Both the position numbers and the translations under genes were made by a program. Of a DNA stretch of 64,000 bases, positions 37,090 through 46,976 are shown one piece after another; position 1 is the stretch's first letter; every line of letters starts with the position of its first letter. The notes below the pieces were generated by a model, which was given only the letters and a program-made list of their open reading frames with translations, did not search any database and was not told where the DNA came from. The DNA is from an uncultured Pelagibacteraceae bacterium (GTDB lineage: Bacteria; Pseudomonadota; Alphaproteobacteria; Pelagibacterales; Pelagibacteraceae): NCBI GenBank assembly GCA_902570915.1, contig CACGAB010000004.1, forward strand, positions 1-64,000, written 5' to 3'.

Positions 37090-38358
37090 ATGAGGTTCTT
37101 TGAGGACTCTAAGTATTATTCTCTTAAAAAATCAACATATATAAATTTAAGATGGATTGGAATTATTGGTCAATTAATCTCTGTTTACTTAGTTTATCTT
37201 TATTTTGATTTTAAATTTAACTTTTATCTTTCCAATTTAGTAATTTTTTTTGGTGTGTTAAGTAATTTATATTTAATCTTTATTTATAAAAAAACTCAAC
37301 TATCAGATAGATTAGCCTTACTATTTCTACTTATAGATATCGCTCAATTGACTGTTTTAATTTATTTAACCGGGGGTGCAAAAAACCCATTTATAATCTT
37401 TATAATTATACCAAGTATTTTTGCCTCAACTAATCTTGGAATAAAAACTAATTTATTTTTAGTTTTAGTAACCTGTATTATGATTATTTTTCTCACATTT
37501 TATTCAAGTGATCTGCCTTATCCACTTGCAAACCACTTTCACATAAGTAACTATATTTATTACTCAATACCTATTTCTTTAATTATAGCATTAATTTTCT
37601 TAAATTATTTTGCAATAATCTTTGGAAGAGAATCAAGACTAAGAAAAGAAGCTTTAAATAAAATGGAGGAAATTATGGCAAAGGAACATGAAATGTTATC
37701 TTTAGGAGGTCAAGCCGCCGCTGCCGCTCATTCTTTAGGAACACCTCTATCAACAATTAAAATAATTTCACAAGAGTTAACTAAACAATTAAAAAATCAA
37801 AAAGATGTAATTCAGGATATTGAATTACTTTCAAGTCAGGTTGAAAGATGTAATCAAATTTTAAGGAAGCTATCACTTAATCCAGATGTAGAGGATAATT
37901 TTATTGATGAAGATTTGACTATGAGAGATTATCTAAAAGAGATAATCTCTTCTTTTAAAGAAACTAGCAAAAATCAGTTTAATTTTAATTTTGAACAAGA
38001 CGCGTACTCTAAAAAAATAACCAAATCTATTGAAATAGTCTATGGTCTTAGAAATTTCGTCGGTAATGCAAATAAATTCTGTAAAAGTAAAATTTATATA
38101 AACTTAAAATCAAATACCGAAACTACTATTGTGACCATTGAGGATGATGGCGAGGGATATCCAAATGATATTCTTTCAAAAATAGGAGAACCTTATCTAA
38201 AATCATCTGATAAAGATAGTGGATTAGGTTTAGGATTATTTATAGGAAAGACTTTATTAGAAAAAAATTTTGCCACTGTTAATTGTTGGAATTCTCAAAC
38301 AAGAAGTGGAGCTGAAGTGACAATAAAGTGGAAAAATAAAGATTTGTTCAATCTTTAA
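37090..38358 (+). CDS. regB: RegB/PrrB/ActS-like redox sensor histidine kinase
   Basis: A 422-residue membrane kinase with about six N-terminal helices. GGAKNPF at residues 95-101 matches the GGxxNPF ubiquinone-site motif of RegB. The phosphoacceptor is H214 in [15 protein letters not shown], and C254 in QVERCNQIL corresponds to the redox-active cysteine region. The ATPase has N (FVGNANKFC) and G boxes ([11 protein letters not shown]). By family it senses the quinone pool and phosphorylates RegA. No response regulator gene is adjacent. It follows gyrB by 2 bases and overlaps convergent cobT by 4 bases. Confidence 0.88.
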   Translation: MRFFEDSKYYSLKKSTYINLRWIGIIGQLISVYLVYLYFDFKFNFYLSNLVIFFGVLSNLYLIFIYKKTQLSDRLALLFLLIDIAQLTVLIYLTGGAKNPFIIFIIIPSIFASTNLGIKTNLFLVLVTCIMIIFLTFYSSDLPYPLANHFHISNYIYYSIPISLIIALIFLNYFAIIFGRESRLRKEALNKMEEIMAKEHEMLSLGGQAAAAAHSLGTPLSTIKIISQELTKQLKNQKDVIQDIELLSSQVERCNQILRKLSLNPDVEDNFIDEDLTMRDYLKEIISSFKETSKNQFNFNFEQDAYSKKITKSIEIVYGLRNFVGNANKFCKSKIYINLKSNTETTIVTIEDDGEGYPNDILSKIGEPYLKSSDKDSGLGLGLFIGKTLLEKNFATVNCWNSQTRSGAEVTIKWKNKDLFNL

Positions 38359-40154
38359 TGTAAATTTTTTTTAGTTTTAAAAAGCTCACTCAATTGGGAA
38401 ATCATGACATCTCCTAATTCATTGACATCTGAAATCTTAATCGCTTGATTATAGTATCTTGATACATCATGGCCTATTCCAATCGCTAAAATTTCAGTTT
38501 CAGTTTTTTCTTCGATAAATTTAACAATTTTCTTTAAGTGTTTTTCAAGAAAATCTCCTGAATTGACTGACAGAGTTGAGTCATCAACAGGTGCACCATC
38601 TGAAATTACCATTAATATTTTCCTTTCCTCTTTTCTTTTTTTTAATCGACTAAATGCCCAAGAAATTGCTTCTCCATCAATATTTTCTTTTAATAATCCT
38701 TCTTTTAACATTAAACCAAGATTATTTTTACATTGTCGCCAATGTGAGTCAGCCCCTTTATAAATTATGTGTCTTAAATCATTTAATCTACCAGGTGTTT
38801 TTGGTTTACCCTCTTTATTCCAAAACTCTCGACTTTTTCCACCTTTCCAATTTTTAGTTGTGAAACCTAATATTTCAACTTTAACAGAGCATCTTTCCAA
38901 GGTTCTTGATAAAATATCAGCGCAAATCGCAGCAATTGTAATTGGACGTCCTCTCATAGACCCAGAATTATCTATTAAAAGAGTAACAACAGTATCTTTA
39001 AAATCTAAATCTTTTTCTTTTTTAAAAGATAATGAATTATAAGGGTCCATTATTATTCTTGGTAATTTTGAACTATCCAATAACCCTTCCTCTAAATCAA
39101 ACTGCCAGGCTCTATTTTGTTTTGCCAACAGCTGTCTTTGAAGTTTGTTTGCAAGTTTAGTAATAATGTCCTGGAAACCTATTAACTGCTGATCTAAAGT
39201 TTTTCTTAATTTTGAAGCTTCATTGGAGTTTTCTAAATTTTCTGCCTTCGTAATTTCATCAAACTGGGTTGTAAAAATTTTGTAGTCTGTATTTAAATTA
39301 TTAATTGTTTTTTTTTGAATAATTTGTTCGTTATTTTTTTGATCAGACTCACTATCAATTATTTGCTCATTAAGTTTGTATTCGTCTATGTCATATTCAG
39401 AGTCTAAACTAGCTTCGGCTTGTTCATTGTTATTTTCATCTCTAGAGTCATCAGAATTACTGTCCTGATCATCATTAGATGGATTATTTTGACCATCATC
39501 TTGATTTTGTTCTTTAATTTCCTCATCGTTCTCATTTTTAAAAATATCCATTTCTTGTAATATTTCTGAAAACTTTGAAGAAAATTCATTTTGATATTCT
39601 AAATTTTCTTTTAAAAATTCAATGTGTTTATTTATTACTTTATCGAAGTCTTTCTCCCAAAAATTTAACATATTATTGGTTAAGGTATTTAATTTAATGT
39701 TTAAAAATTTCTTTAACATGTACAATTCAAAAGCCTCTACTACCGGTACATCTTCTTTTGAATTTAATTGGTCTTTTCTTTTTAACTGGATTATTTGATC
39801 ATAATTTTCTTTAAGATTTTTTTCTATACCCTTCAACATTTTTGAGCCCAGGCATTCATACCTTACTTTTTCTGCAATAGAATAAAGAGACTTATATAAG
39901 GAATTTAAAGGTAAATTCTTTTTGTAAATTTCATTATTTGAGAACTTTTTTTTTAAAGCAGACGAGTCAGACTCTGCTCTAGCTTTAATGAAATCTCTTT
40001 TTGAGTCAAGATTTTCAATATTTACAAAATTCAAATCTTTTTTATTTTTCTCATCAATATTTTTAAGACTAATATCACCAGAAATCACTCTTTCTGTTGA
40101 AGTTAAAGCTTGCTTAAGTTTTTCTCTTAAGTTTTCAGTCTTATTGTTTTTCAT
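38355..40154 (-). CDS. cobT: CobT-like cobaltochelatase subunit (VWA domain)
   Basis: A 599-residue protein. A helical N-terminal region is followed by a strongly acidic low-complexity stretch near 200-275 ([12 protein letters not shown] and similar) and a C-terminal von Willebrand A domain with the MIDAS motif [11 protein letters not shown] and [10 protein letters not shown]. In the B12 pathway CobT works with CobS and CobN to insert cobalt. No cobN or other corrin genes are here, so a different chelatase or AAA-VWA chaperone role is possible. It pairs with cobS, one intergenic base... the cobS stop is at 40155, directly adjoining its start. Confidence 0.88.
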   Translation of the reverse strand: MKNNKTENLREKLKQALTSTERVISGDISLKNIDEKNKKDLNFVNIENLDSKRDFIKARAESDSSALKKKFSNNEIYKKNLPLNSLYKSLYSIAEKVRYECLGSKMLKGIEKNLKENYDQIIQLKRKDQLNSKEDVPVVEAFELYMLKKFLNIKLNTLTNNMLNFWEKDFDKVINKHIEFLKENLEYQNEFSSKFSEILQEMDIFKNENDEEIKEQNQDDGQNNPSNDDQDSNSDDSRDENNNEQAEASLDSEYDIDEYKLNEQIIDSESDQKNNEQIIQKKTINNLNTDYKIFTTQFDEITKAENLENSNEASKLRKTLDQQLIGFQDIITKLANKLQRQLLAKQNRAWQFDLEEGLLDSSKLPRIIMDPYNSLSFKKEKDLDFKDTVVTLLIDNSGSMRGRPITIAAICADILSRTLERCSVKVEILGFTTKNWKGGKSREFWNKEGKPKTPGRLNDLRHIIYKGADSHWRQCKNNLGLMLKEGLLKENIDGEAISWAFSRLKKRKEERKILMVISDGAPVDDSTLSVNSGDFLEKHLKKIVKFIEEKTETEILAIGIGHDVSRYYNQAIKISDVNELGDVMISQLSELFKTKKNLH

Positions 40155-41129
40155 TTAAATTTGAATATTTGCTAATGACTCTGGTAGTTCTTCCCCGAAA
40201 CATCTTTGGTAATATTCAGCAATTGTATTTTTTTCAATTTCATCGCATTTATTTAGAAAAGTGACTCTAAATGCGTATCCTACATCTTTAAATATTTCTG
40301 CATTTTCAGCCCAATGCAGTACTGTTCTTGGACTCATTACAGTACTTATATCTCCAGCAATAAATCCTTTTCGAGTTAAGGATGCAACTTTTATCATATT
40401 TGAAACTTTATCTTTTCCTTTAGGGTTATTTAAAGATTTATTTTTAGCTAATATAATATCCATTTCTTTATCTAAACTTAAGTAGTTAAGAGTTGTTACA
40501 ATATTCCACCTATCCATTTGACCTTGATTTATTTGTTGTGTACCATGATAAAGTCCACTCGTATCACCAAGTCCAACAGTATTAGAAGTTGCAAACAATC
40601 TAAAATATTTATTTTGTTTTAAGACTTTATTTTTATCAAGAAGTGTAAAATTCCCTTCTGACTCAAGCACTCTTTGAATTACGAACATGACATCTGGTCT
40701 TCCAGCATCGTATTCATCAAAAACTAGGGCTACAGGGTTCTGTATTGACCAAGGAAGAATCCCTTCTTTAAATTCAGTAATTTGTTTGTTATCTTTTAAT
40801 ACAATCGCATCTTTTCCTATTAAATCAATCCTGCTTATGTGACTATCAAGATTTACTCTGATACATGGCCAATTTAATCTAGCAGCGATTTGCTCTATAT
40901 GAGTAGATTTACCGGTGCCATGATATCCTTGAACAAGGACTCTTTTATTGAATGAAAAACCTGAAATTATAGCTAATGTTGTATCTCTATCGAATTTATA
41001 ATTTTTATCTATATCAGGCACATAATCATTTTTTTTTGAAAATGCATCAACCTCCATTTCAGATTCTATTCCGAAAGTTTGTTTAATTGAAACTTTTATA
41101 TCAGGTTGATTGTCTATGTTAGGTGTCAA
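40155..41129 (-). CDS. cobS: CobS-like AAA+ ATPase
   Basis: A 324-residue MoxR-related AAA+ ATPase of normal CobS length. The Walker A is [13 protein letters not shown] near residue 80, Walker B is [15 protein letters not shown] near 133, and [17 protein letters not shown] holds sensor 1. The N-terminal [14 protein letters not shown] is the CobS signature. With the VWA partner CobT it forms a metal-chelatase-like motor. The gene directly adjoins cobT and overlaps the J-domain gene upstream by 11 bases. Confidence 0.92.
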   Translation of the reverse strand: MTPNIDNQPDIKVSIKQTFGIESEMEVDAFSKKNDYVPDIDKNYKFDRDTTLAIISGFSFNKRVLVQGYHGTGKSTHIEQIAARLNWPCIRVNLDSHISRIDLIGKDAIVLKDNKQITEFKEGILPWSIQNPVALVFDEYDAGRPDVMFVIQRVLESEGNFTLLDKNKVLKQNKYFRLFATSNTVGLGDTSGLYHGTQQINQGQMDRWNIVTTLNYLSLDKEMDIILAKNKSLNNPKGKDKVSNMIKVASLTRKGFIAGDISTVMSPRTVLHWAENAEIFKDVGYAFRVTFLNKCDEIEKNTIAEYYQRCFGEELPESLANIQI

Positions 41130-41646
41130 TTTTTTCTCTATAAGTGGTTTTAAGTTGTGTATAAGCTAATGTAATTAATTTAAGTTTTTCCTCATATTTT
41201 TTATCTCCTGAATTCATATCAGGGTGAAATTTTTTGACAAGTGTTTTGAATTTTTCTTGTACTTTTATCCATTTCATTCCGACTGTTAATCCAAGTATTT
41301 CAAAAGCTTTAATATCTTTATGATCAAATTTAAATTGACGCATATAATTAAGCTCGCTTTTAATTTTCTTTTTATCAGACTCATCTTTTAAGGTATTATT
41401 CCAAAGTATCTTAAAAAAATTATCTGAAGAGCTAAAGCTTTGTGTTGGTTTGTGCCAAGTCATATCTGATTTTAGAAAATTTAATATTTGATTGTCATTC
41501 ATACCAGAAAAATAATTCCAGTTTTTGTTAAACTCTTTCACATGTTTTAAGCACAACATTCTAAATTTTTTACTATTATCTCTTTCAATTGGTGCTTTAT
41601 ATTCACCAAATTCTTTACAATTATTCCAATCACAAATATTTTTCAT
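41119..41646 (-). CDS. J-domain (DnaJ-like) protein
   Basis: A 175-residue protein with a C-terminal J domain: [21 protein letters not shown] and the loop [15 protein letters not shown], where HPD is the Hsp70-stimulating tripeptide. The N-terminal part has a [15 protein letters not shown] segment with two cysteines and a later MLCLKH, perhaps a small metal site. I chose ATG 41646 because [10 protein letters not shown] is the conserved-looking start. The gene lies with cobS-cobT in many alphaproteobacteria; it may recruit DnaK to that complex. It is divergent from bolA by only 17 bases. Confidence 0.87.
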   Translation of the reverse strand: MKNICDWNNCKEFGEYKAPIERDNSKKFRMLCLKHVKEFNKNWNYFSGMNDNQILNFLKSDMTWHKPTQSFSSSDNFFKILWNNTLKDESDKKKIKSELNYMRQFKFDHKDIKAFEILGLTVGMKWIKVQEKFKTLVKKFHPDMNSGDKKYEEKLKLITLAYTQLKTTYREKIDT

Positions 41647-41663
41647 GATATAATAAGTATATA

Positions 41664-41924
41664 ATGGATATAAATGACTTAATTGCAATTGTAAAAAAAA
41701 AATTAAAAAATGGGATCGTCATAGAAAATATCAAGATTGAGGATAAATCCTTTCTTCATATTGGACATAAAGGCAATGATAAAAAGAAATTTCATTTAAA
41801 GATTTTAATAAATTCAAAAGAGCTCTCAAAACTAAGCAGAATTCAAAGTAATAAAAAAATATATAGAATTTTAGATAAAGAACTTAAAAAGTATATTCAC
41901 TCAATACAAATTTTAATTGCTTAG
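41664..41924 (+). CDS. bolA: BolA family protein
   Basis: An 86-residue BolA/IbaG-type protein. KIEDKSFLHIGHKGNDKKKFH contains the conserved H-x-G-H region with the metal-binding histidines, and the second helix region (KLSRIQSNKKIYRIL) matches the family. BolA proteins act with monothiol glutaredoxins in Fe-S/iron regulation. The start is 17 bases from the divergent J-domain gene, and a TATAAT at 41649-41654 would give an almost leaderless transcript. The 3' end overlaps aroB by 12 bases. Confidence 0.88.
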   Translation: MDINDLIAIVKKKLKNGIVIENIKIEDKSFLHIGHKGNDKKKFHLKILINSKELSKLSRIQSNKKIYRILDKELKKYIHSIQILIA

Positions 41925-43019
41925 CTCTTTATTTAAAAATATTTTTAATTTTTTTTTATTAAATCTTTTATTAATTAAAGGAGACCCAATTTTTTTTAAC
42001 AAAATTAGATTTATTTCATTCGTATTATTTTTTTTATCGTTGACCATAAATGACAGAATTTTTTTCGCGTCTTTTAATGAAAAGTACTTTTTTATATCAT
42101 TTGGTAAATTAAATTTTTTTATATGACTTGTAATAATTTTAAATTCATTTATTGGTAAAAAATTATTTAATTGACTGAATTTAAGAGCTGTAGTCATGCC
42201 CAAGATAACAGCTTCACCATGATTTAATTTATTAGAAAAATTTAGTGTGGCTTCATAAGCATGTGCAAAAGTGTGACCAAAGTTCAAAATTTTCCTAATA
42301 TTTTTCTCTTTTTCATCTTTTTCGACCACTTTTTTTTTTATCTTACAACTTTCGTAAATAGTTTTTTCAATATATGGTGATTTGAATTTTAAAATTTTTT
42401 CGAAATTTTTGTTCAAAAATTGAAAAAAATTTTTATTTAAAATTAAAGAATGTTTTAGAATTTCACCATAGCCACATATAATTTCTCTTTTAGGAAGAGT
42501 GTTTAAAAAAGCAATATCACTCACTACTAATTTGGGTTGGTAAAAACTTCCAATGAGATTTTTCCCGTATTTTGTATTTACTCCAGTTTTACCACCTATT
42601 GATGAATCTACTTGTGCCAAAAGAGTCGTTGGAATGTTTATAAATTTCAATCCTCTTTTAAAGAGGCTCGCAGCATATCCAGTGATGTCACCAGTTATAC
42701 CACCCCCAACACTTATTATAATATCCTCCCTTGAAAAATTCTTTTTTAATAAAATTTCTAATATGTCATTTGTGGTTTTTTGATTTTTATTTTTTTCATT
42801 CGCTTTTATACGATGGATGTAAACTTTTTGATTATTCAATTCTTTTTCTATTATATTAATTTTTTTTTTTGGAATATTTTTGTCAACGACAATCAAACAT
42901 TTTATGTAGTTAATTGACTCATTTTTAATAATTTTTTTTAAGCTTGAGATGAGTCCCGAACCAATAAATATAGGGTACTTTTGTTGATTTGTGCTAACTA
43001 ATATTTTTTTTGTTTTCAT
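41913..43019 (-). CDS. aroB: 3-dehydroquinate synthase
   Basis: A 368-residue AroB of standard length. NAD-binding SVGGGITGDITGYAASLFKRG and IPTTLLAQVDSSIGGKTGVN are clear, as are the zinc ligands in LNFGHTFAHAYE and LNHGEAVILGM. It converts DAHP to 3-dehydroquinate in the shikimate pathway. It overlaps the upstream aroK by 26 bases, the common aroK-aroB coupling. The protein is Lys/Ile/Asn-rich like its neighbours. Confidence 0.97.
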   Translation of the reverse strand: MKTKKILVSTNQQKYPIFIGSGLISSLKKIIKNESINYIKCLIVVDKNIPKKKINIIEKELNNQKVYIHRIKANEKNKNQKTTNDILEILLKKNFSREDIIISVGGGITGDITGYAASLFKRGLKFINIPTTLLAQVDSSIGGKTGVNTKYGKNLIGSFYQPKLVVSDIAFLNTLPKREIICGYGEILKHSLILNKNFFQFLNKNFEKILKFKSPYIEKTIYESCKIKKKVVEKDEKEKNIRKILNFGHTFAHAYEATLNFSNKLNHGEAVILGMTTALKFSQLNNFLPINEFKIITSHIKKFNLPNDIKKYFSLKDAKKILSFMVNDKKNNTNEINLILLKKIGSPLINKRFNKKKLKIFLNKELSN

Positions 43020-43518
43020 ATATGTATATAATTTTATTTACTATCTCATTTTTAGATAATTGTTCACAATTAATTTTGTATTTTGATCTAGAATAAATAA
43101 TGGACCTTTTTTTTATTAAATCTACTAATTCATTAGATGTAGATCTGATTGCTATTGGCCTTTTTGTATTTTTTTGAATTCTCTGGATTAATGTTTTCGA
43201 ATTCCAGTTTAACCAAAAAGAAAAATGATTTTTTAAAATTTCATCTCTTATTTTTTTATTAATAAAAGCACCACCCCCTAGTGATACGACAATTTTTTTT
43301 TTTTTTAAAATTTTAAGCGTTGTTCTTTCCTCTAAATCTCTAAAAAATTTCTCTCCTCTTGTATTAAAGATGTCTGATATACTCATCTTCAATTCTTTTT
43401 CAATAATTTGATCAATATCGTAAAATTGTAAATTAAGTTTTTTTGAAATTAATATTCCAATACTGGTTTTACCAGATCCCATCATGCCTAAAAAAACAAT
43501 ATTTTCTCTTGATTCCAT
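42994..43518 (-). CDS. aroK: shikimate kinase
   Basis: A 174-residue P-loop kinase. FLGMMGSGKTSIG is the Walker A, YDIDQIIEKELKMSISDIF holds the shikimate-binding Asp, FRDLEERTTLK the Arg/Glu region, and VSLGGGAFIN the GGG loop. It phosphorylates shikimate with ATP. I chose ATG 43518 (MESRENIVFLG); an upstream in-frame ATG at 43608 would add 30 atypical residues. It overlaps aroB by 26 bases and is divergent from the small membrane-protein gene by 57 bases. Confidence 0.95.
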   Translation of the reverse strand: MESRENIVFLGMMGSGKTSIGILISKKLNLQFYDIDQIIEKELKMSISDIFNTRGEKFFRDLEERTTLKILKKKKIVVSLGGGAFINKKIRDEILKNHFSFWLNWNSKTLIQRIQKNTKRPIAIRSTSNELVDLIKKRSIIYSRSKYKINCEQLSKNEIVNKIIYIYENKKNIS

Positions 43519-43575
43519 AAGTTTCTTTATTGAAAAAACACAAATATGTCTTAATTTGAAAATACTTAAAGTTAT

Positions 43576-43755
43576 ATGCAAATTTATAAAAAAACAAGTT
43601 CGAGACAAAGTTTAATTGGGATAGTAATAAAATTAACTTTAATTTTACTATTTATTATTGGTATTGTTTTCTTTTTAAATAAAATTGAATTTCCAGCCCC
43701 AAAAAATGACATACAAAAAATAATCCCAAATGAAAAATTCAAAATTGTTAAGTAA
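43576..43755 (+). CDS. 59-residue single-pass membrane protein
   Basis: A small frame starting MQIYKKTSSRQSLIGIV with a basic N terminus, one hydrophobic helix near residues 14-34 (IVIKLTLILLFIIGIVFFL) and a charged tail with FPAPKNDI. The topology should be N-in with a short periplasmic tail. The frame overlaps the next gene's start by 26 bases, so the two are probably co-translated. I recognise no named family, but this type of small anchor before a large exported protein is plausible. The start lies 57 bases from the divergent aroK. Confidence 0.7.
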   Translation: MQIYKKTSSRQSLIGIVIKLTLILLFIIGIVFFLNKIEFPAPKNDIQKIIPNEKFKIVK

Positions 43756-45493
43756 AAAATTTTTACTTGTTATTTTCATATTATTTACCTCTTTCAAAGC
43801 ACATTCCTCAGATAAACCAGTAGACATTTGGAAGGTTAATGAGAAAAAAAGTGACCAAAACCCAGAATCTATTTTGCTAATAGATGAAAATAATAATTCA
43901 TCAAGTGAGATAAGTATTTTCAATAAAAAGTCAAATGATGAAACCTCAGGCATTATTCAAGACTCATCTTTAAATTCAAAGAAGATAAAGATTACTGGAT
44001 TATACGACCCGGAGGATTATGATTTAGATATTAATATGTGGAGTAATTCAGATGGTAATCAATTAAAGGATCTGTTTGGTAGAATCACAAAACTAAATCT
44101 TTCTGATGATGCTTCAGAGTTGATGAACATTACAATTTTGACTAATGCTCACTATCCTAAAAAAAATATCACCGAGAAAGAATTTTTAAAATTAAAATCA
44201 GACTGGCTAATAAAGAACTCAAATTTTGATTTAATTAAAGAGTATTTGGATAAAAATAGTCTTCTTAATGATAACCCTAAATTATCTAAACACTTTATAG
44301 ATTATTATATATCTGAGTTTAGATTGAAAAAGGCTTGTGATATATTTTCAAAAAATTCTCAGCCGATCACAGATAAATATCTTTCAAAATTTAACATATA
44401 CTGTCTGATAAATGCAGGTAAGACTGAGGAAGCATTATTAATTTTAGACTTAAAAAAGGAATTAGGTTTCAAAGATAGATATTTTGAAAAAAAAATTGAT
44501 TATTTACTTGGCTATACCTCAAAAATCCATGATTCAATATCTGAAAAAACAATATTTGATTTTCATCTTGCTCATAAGACAAATCCTAATTTTGAATTTC
44601 AACCAGACGAAAAAACATCTAAAATTATTTGGAAATATCTATCATCAGCAAATTTGTTATCATCTTTAAAAAAAGTTGATATTTCAGAAATAGATAAGAT
44701 ATCAAATATTGAAAAAGCTGTTCATAATAAGAACTATTCTGAAAACGAGTTATTTAAAATTTATATGAGATTTCAATTTAATATTAGTCAACTTTTAAAT
44801 GCTAAAGAGTCCTATAAATCTCTATCTAATATTGAGGCAAGAGCCTTACTTTATCAGAAAATTTTACTTGAATCTGAAATGATTGAAAAATTAAAATTAT
44901 TAAAAATTTTAAAGGGGTTATTTAAAAAAGATAATTTAAATTATGCTTTTGATAATCAATTAAAAAAATTTTTAAAAGAGATGGACCCCACAGAAGTGCC
45001 TGACAATTTAACAAGTTTTTATTACACAAATATAGAATTGAATAAAGATTTACCAATGGAAATAAAATATAATAATGATGTTCTGTACCAATCTAAATTA
45101 ATTAATTATTTTAATGGAGATTATTCGAAGTCAAAGATTGAAAAAGATGTTAATAATTTTCTTAAAAAAATTAAAAAAAATAAAAGATATTCTTTTTCTA
45201 AAAAGGATGTAATATTTTTAGAGTCTCTTAAAGCAGATGGTATAAAGATTTCCGAAAAATATGATGAATTATACTTGATAAGTGAAAACGAAATGCCAAC
45301 GGATATACAAATAATGATTAATAATGCTGAATCTGGTGCAGCATTATTAAGAATCGTCGAAGTTATTGGTCAGGATAAACTTGAGAGAATAGATGAAGAT
45401 ACAGTTTATTTTATAATTAATGCATTAAACCAGCTAAACATAGATTCTATAAGAAATAAAATTTTGCTTAAAGTTCTTCCTTTAAAAGTGTAA
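43730..45493 (+). CDS. large exported protein of unknown function
   Basis: A 587-residue protein with a clear Sec signal peptide: KKFLLVIFILFTSFKAHS, cleavage likely after residue 26. The mature part is helical, Lys/Asn/Leu-rich, with no cysteine-rich, catalytic or beta-barrel signature I recognise. Repeated helical pairs near residues 160-260 (such as LIKEYLDKNSLLNDNPKLSKHF) recall TPR-like solenoids. A periplasmic location is inferred. It overlaps the 59-residue membrane-protein gene and is followed after 23 bases by def. No function is assigned. Confidence 0.85.
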   Translation: MKNSKLLSKKFLLVIFILFTSFKAHSSDKPVDIWKVNEKKSDQNPESILLIDENNNSSSEISIFNKKSNDETSGIIQDSSLNSKKIKITGLYDPEDYDLDINMWSNSDGNQLKDLFGRITKLNLSDDASELMNITILTNAHYPKKNITEKEFLKLKSDWLIKNSNFDLIKEYLDKNSLLNDNPKLSKHFIDYYISEFRLKKACDIFSKNSQPITDKYLSKFNIYCLINAGKTEEALLILDLKKELGFKDRYFEKKIDYLLGYTSKIHDSISEKTIFDFHLAHKTNPNFEFQPDEKTSKIIWKYLSSANLLSSLKKVDISEIDKISNIEKAVHNKNYSENELFKIYMRFQFNISQLLNAKESYKSLSNIEARALLYQKILLESEMIEKLKLLKILKGLFKKDNLNYAFDNQLKKFLKEMDPTEVPDNLTSFYYTNIELNKDLPMEIKYNNDVLYQSKLINYFNGDYSKSKIEKDVNNFLKKIKKNKRYSFSKKDVIFLESLKADGIKISEKYDELYLISENEMPTDIQIMINNAESGAALLRIVEVIGQDKLERIDEDTVYFIINALNQLNIDSIRNKILLKVLPLKV

Positions 45494-45516
45494 AAATTAG
45501 TTTATTTGTTTATTTC

Positions 45517-46041
45517 ATGACCATTAAAGAAATTATTACTGTCCCAGATGAAATATTAAAAAAAGTTTCTAATCCAATTGAAAAAATTGGAAGTGATGAA
45601 AAAAAATTAATAAATGATTTATTCGAAACAATGTACCACTCTAATGGAATTGGTCTTGCAGCAGTTCAAGTAGGTATACTTAAAAGAGTTTTAGTTGTTG
45701 ACGTTTCAAGTAAAAATGAAAAAAAGCAACCAATAGCATTAATCAATCCAGTGATCAAAAATTTAAGTGATGAAATGTCGGTTTATGAAGAAGGATGTCT
45801 TTCAATACCAGAAACATTTGTTGAAATTGAAAGACCAAAAATATGTGAAATTGAGTATATTGATGAAAAAGGCTCAAAAAAAAATTTAAAATGTGATGGC
45901 CTTTTATCAACATGTGTCCAACATGAAATCAATCATTTAGATGGTAAATTGATCATTGATCATTTATCTAAATTAAAAAAAGACTTTATTATTAAAAAAA
46001 TTTCAAAAATTAAAAAAAATCCAGACAGAGTAGTAGTTTAA
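45517..46041 (+). CDS. def: peptide deformylase
   Basis: A 174-residue metalloenzyme with all three PDF motifs: GIGLAAVQVG near residue 46, EEGCLSIPE near 91, and QHEINHLDGKL near 133, supplying the Cys and two His metal ligands and the catalytic Glu. It removes the formyl group from nascent proteins. fmt follows after 2 bases and truA after that, the common def-fmt-truA order. The preceding gene is the exported protein, 23 bases upstream. Confidence 0.98.
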   Translation: MTIKEIITVPDEILKKVSNPIEKIGSDEKKLINDLFETMYHSNGIGLAAVQVGILKRVLVVDVSSKNEKKQPIALINPVIKNLSDEMSVYEEGCLSIPETFVEIERPKICEIEYIDEKGSKKNLKCDGLLSTCVQHEINHLDGKLIIDHLSKLKKDFIIKKISKIKKNPDRVVV

Positions 46042-46043
46042 AG

Positions 46044-46976
46044 ATGGCAAATAAGATTATCTTTATGGGTACCCCGTTATTTTGTGTCCCTATTCTAAAA
46101 TCTTTACATCAGAGTAGGTACAACATTGCTGCAGTATATACTCAACCACCAAAAAAATCTAATAGAGGTCAAAAAATAAATAAAAGTCCAATCCAGGTTG
46201 CCTCAGAAATATTAAATATAGAATCTAGAACCCCTAGGACTCTTAAAGATAACAATGAAGAATATAAATTTTTAAAAAAAATAGAGGCTGATCTTGCAAT
46301 AGTCTGCGCTTACGGACAAATCATCCCAAAAAATTTTTTAAATTTAGTTAAAAAGGGTTTCGTTAATATTCACGCTTCAATACTTCCTAAATGGCGAGGA
46401 GCTGCACCAATTCAAAGATCAATTATGAATTTAGATTTTGAGACAGGAATAAGCATCATGAAAATAAATGAAGAATTAGATAGTGGACCAGTAAGTAATA
46501 TATATAAAATTAAGGTAGGTCAAAATCAAAATGCTCAAGAAATTTCAGAAAAACTATCTTCTTTAGCTGCAGAAAAAATCTTAGAAAATGTTAACGATAT
46601 ACTTTCAGATAAAGCAAAGTTTGTCGATCAAGATCATTTAAAAGCAACTTATGCAAAAAAAATTCATAAAGAGGACTCACAAATTGATTGGAATGAGGAT
46701 GCATCGAAAATTATTGGAAAAATAAATGGATTATTTCCCTCCCCTGGAGCTTCTTTCAGTTTTAATGGTGAAAGATATAAAATTTTAAAAGCTGAAATTG
46801 GAAATGGTACAGGGCTAGTTGGGGAAATTATTTCAAATCAGTTAGAAGTAGCATGTAATAACAATCAATCTATTAAGATACTCGAAATTCAAAGACAAGG
46901 AAAAAGACCACAACAAATTAGTGAATTTATGTTGGGCTCTCAAATAAAAAAGGGCTCAAAGTTATTAAATGTTTAG
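46044..46976 (+). CDS. fmt: methionyl-tRNA formyltransferase
   Basis: A 310-residue enzyme of normal length. KIIFMGTPLFCVPIL opens the formyltransferase domain, and VNIHASILPKWRGAAPIQRSI near residue 106 carries the catalytic His. The tail GLFPSPGASFSFNGERYKILKA is the C-terminal OB-like domain. It formylates Met-tRNA-fMet with 10-formyl-THF. It overlaps truA by 8 bases and follows def by 2. Confidence 0.98.
   Translation: MANKIIFMGTPLFCVPILKSLHQSRYNIAAVYTQPPKKSNRGQKINKSPIQVASEILNIESRTPRTLKDNNEEYKFLKKIEADLAIVCAYGQIIPKNFLNLVKKGFVNIHASILPKWRGAAPIQRSIMNLDFETGISIMKINEELDSGPVSNIYKIKVGQNQNAQEISEKLSSLAAEKILENVNDILSDKAKFVDQDHLKATYAKKIHKEDSQIDWNEDASKIIGKINGLFPSPGASFSFNGERYKILKAEIGNGTGLVGEIISNQLEVACNNNQSIKILEIQRQGKRPQQISEFMLGSQIKKGSKLLNV

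Noticed and set aside
38563..39042. Several open frames antisense to cobT
   Set aside because: They lie opposite a well-supported CobT coding region with intact VWA motifs; compositions are reverse shadows.
42000..43400. T- and A-rich runs in aroB-aroK as signs of frameshift or pseudogene
   Set aside because: Both frames are continuous, full length and have all catalytic motifs.
43519..43608. Upstream ATG at 43608 for aroK
   Set aside because: The extra 30 residues do not resemble the family, and the frame would cross the divergent small membrane-protein start.
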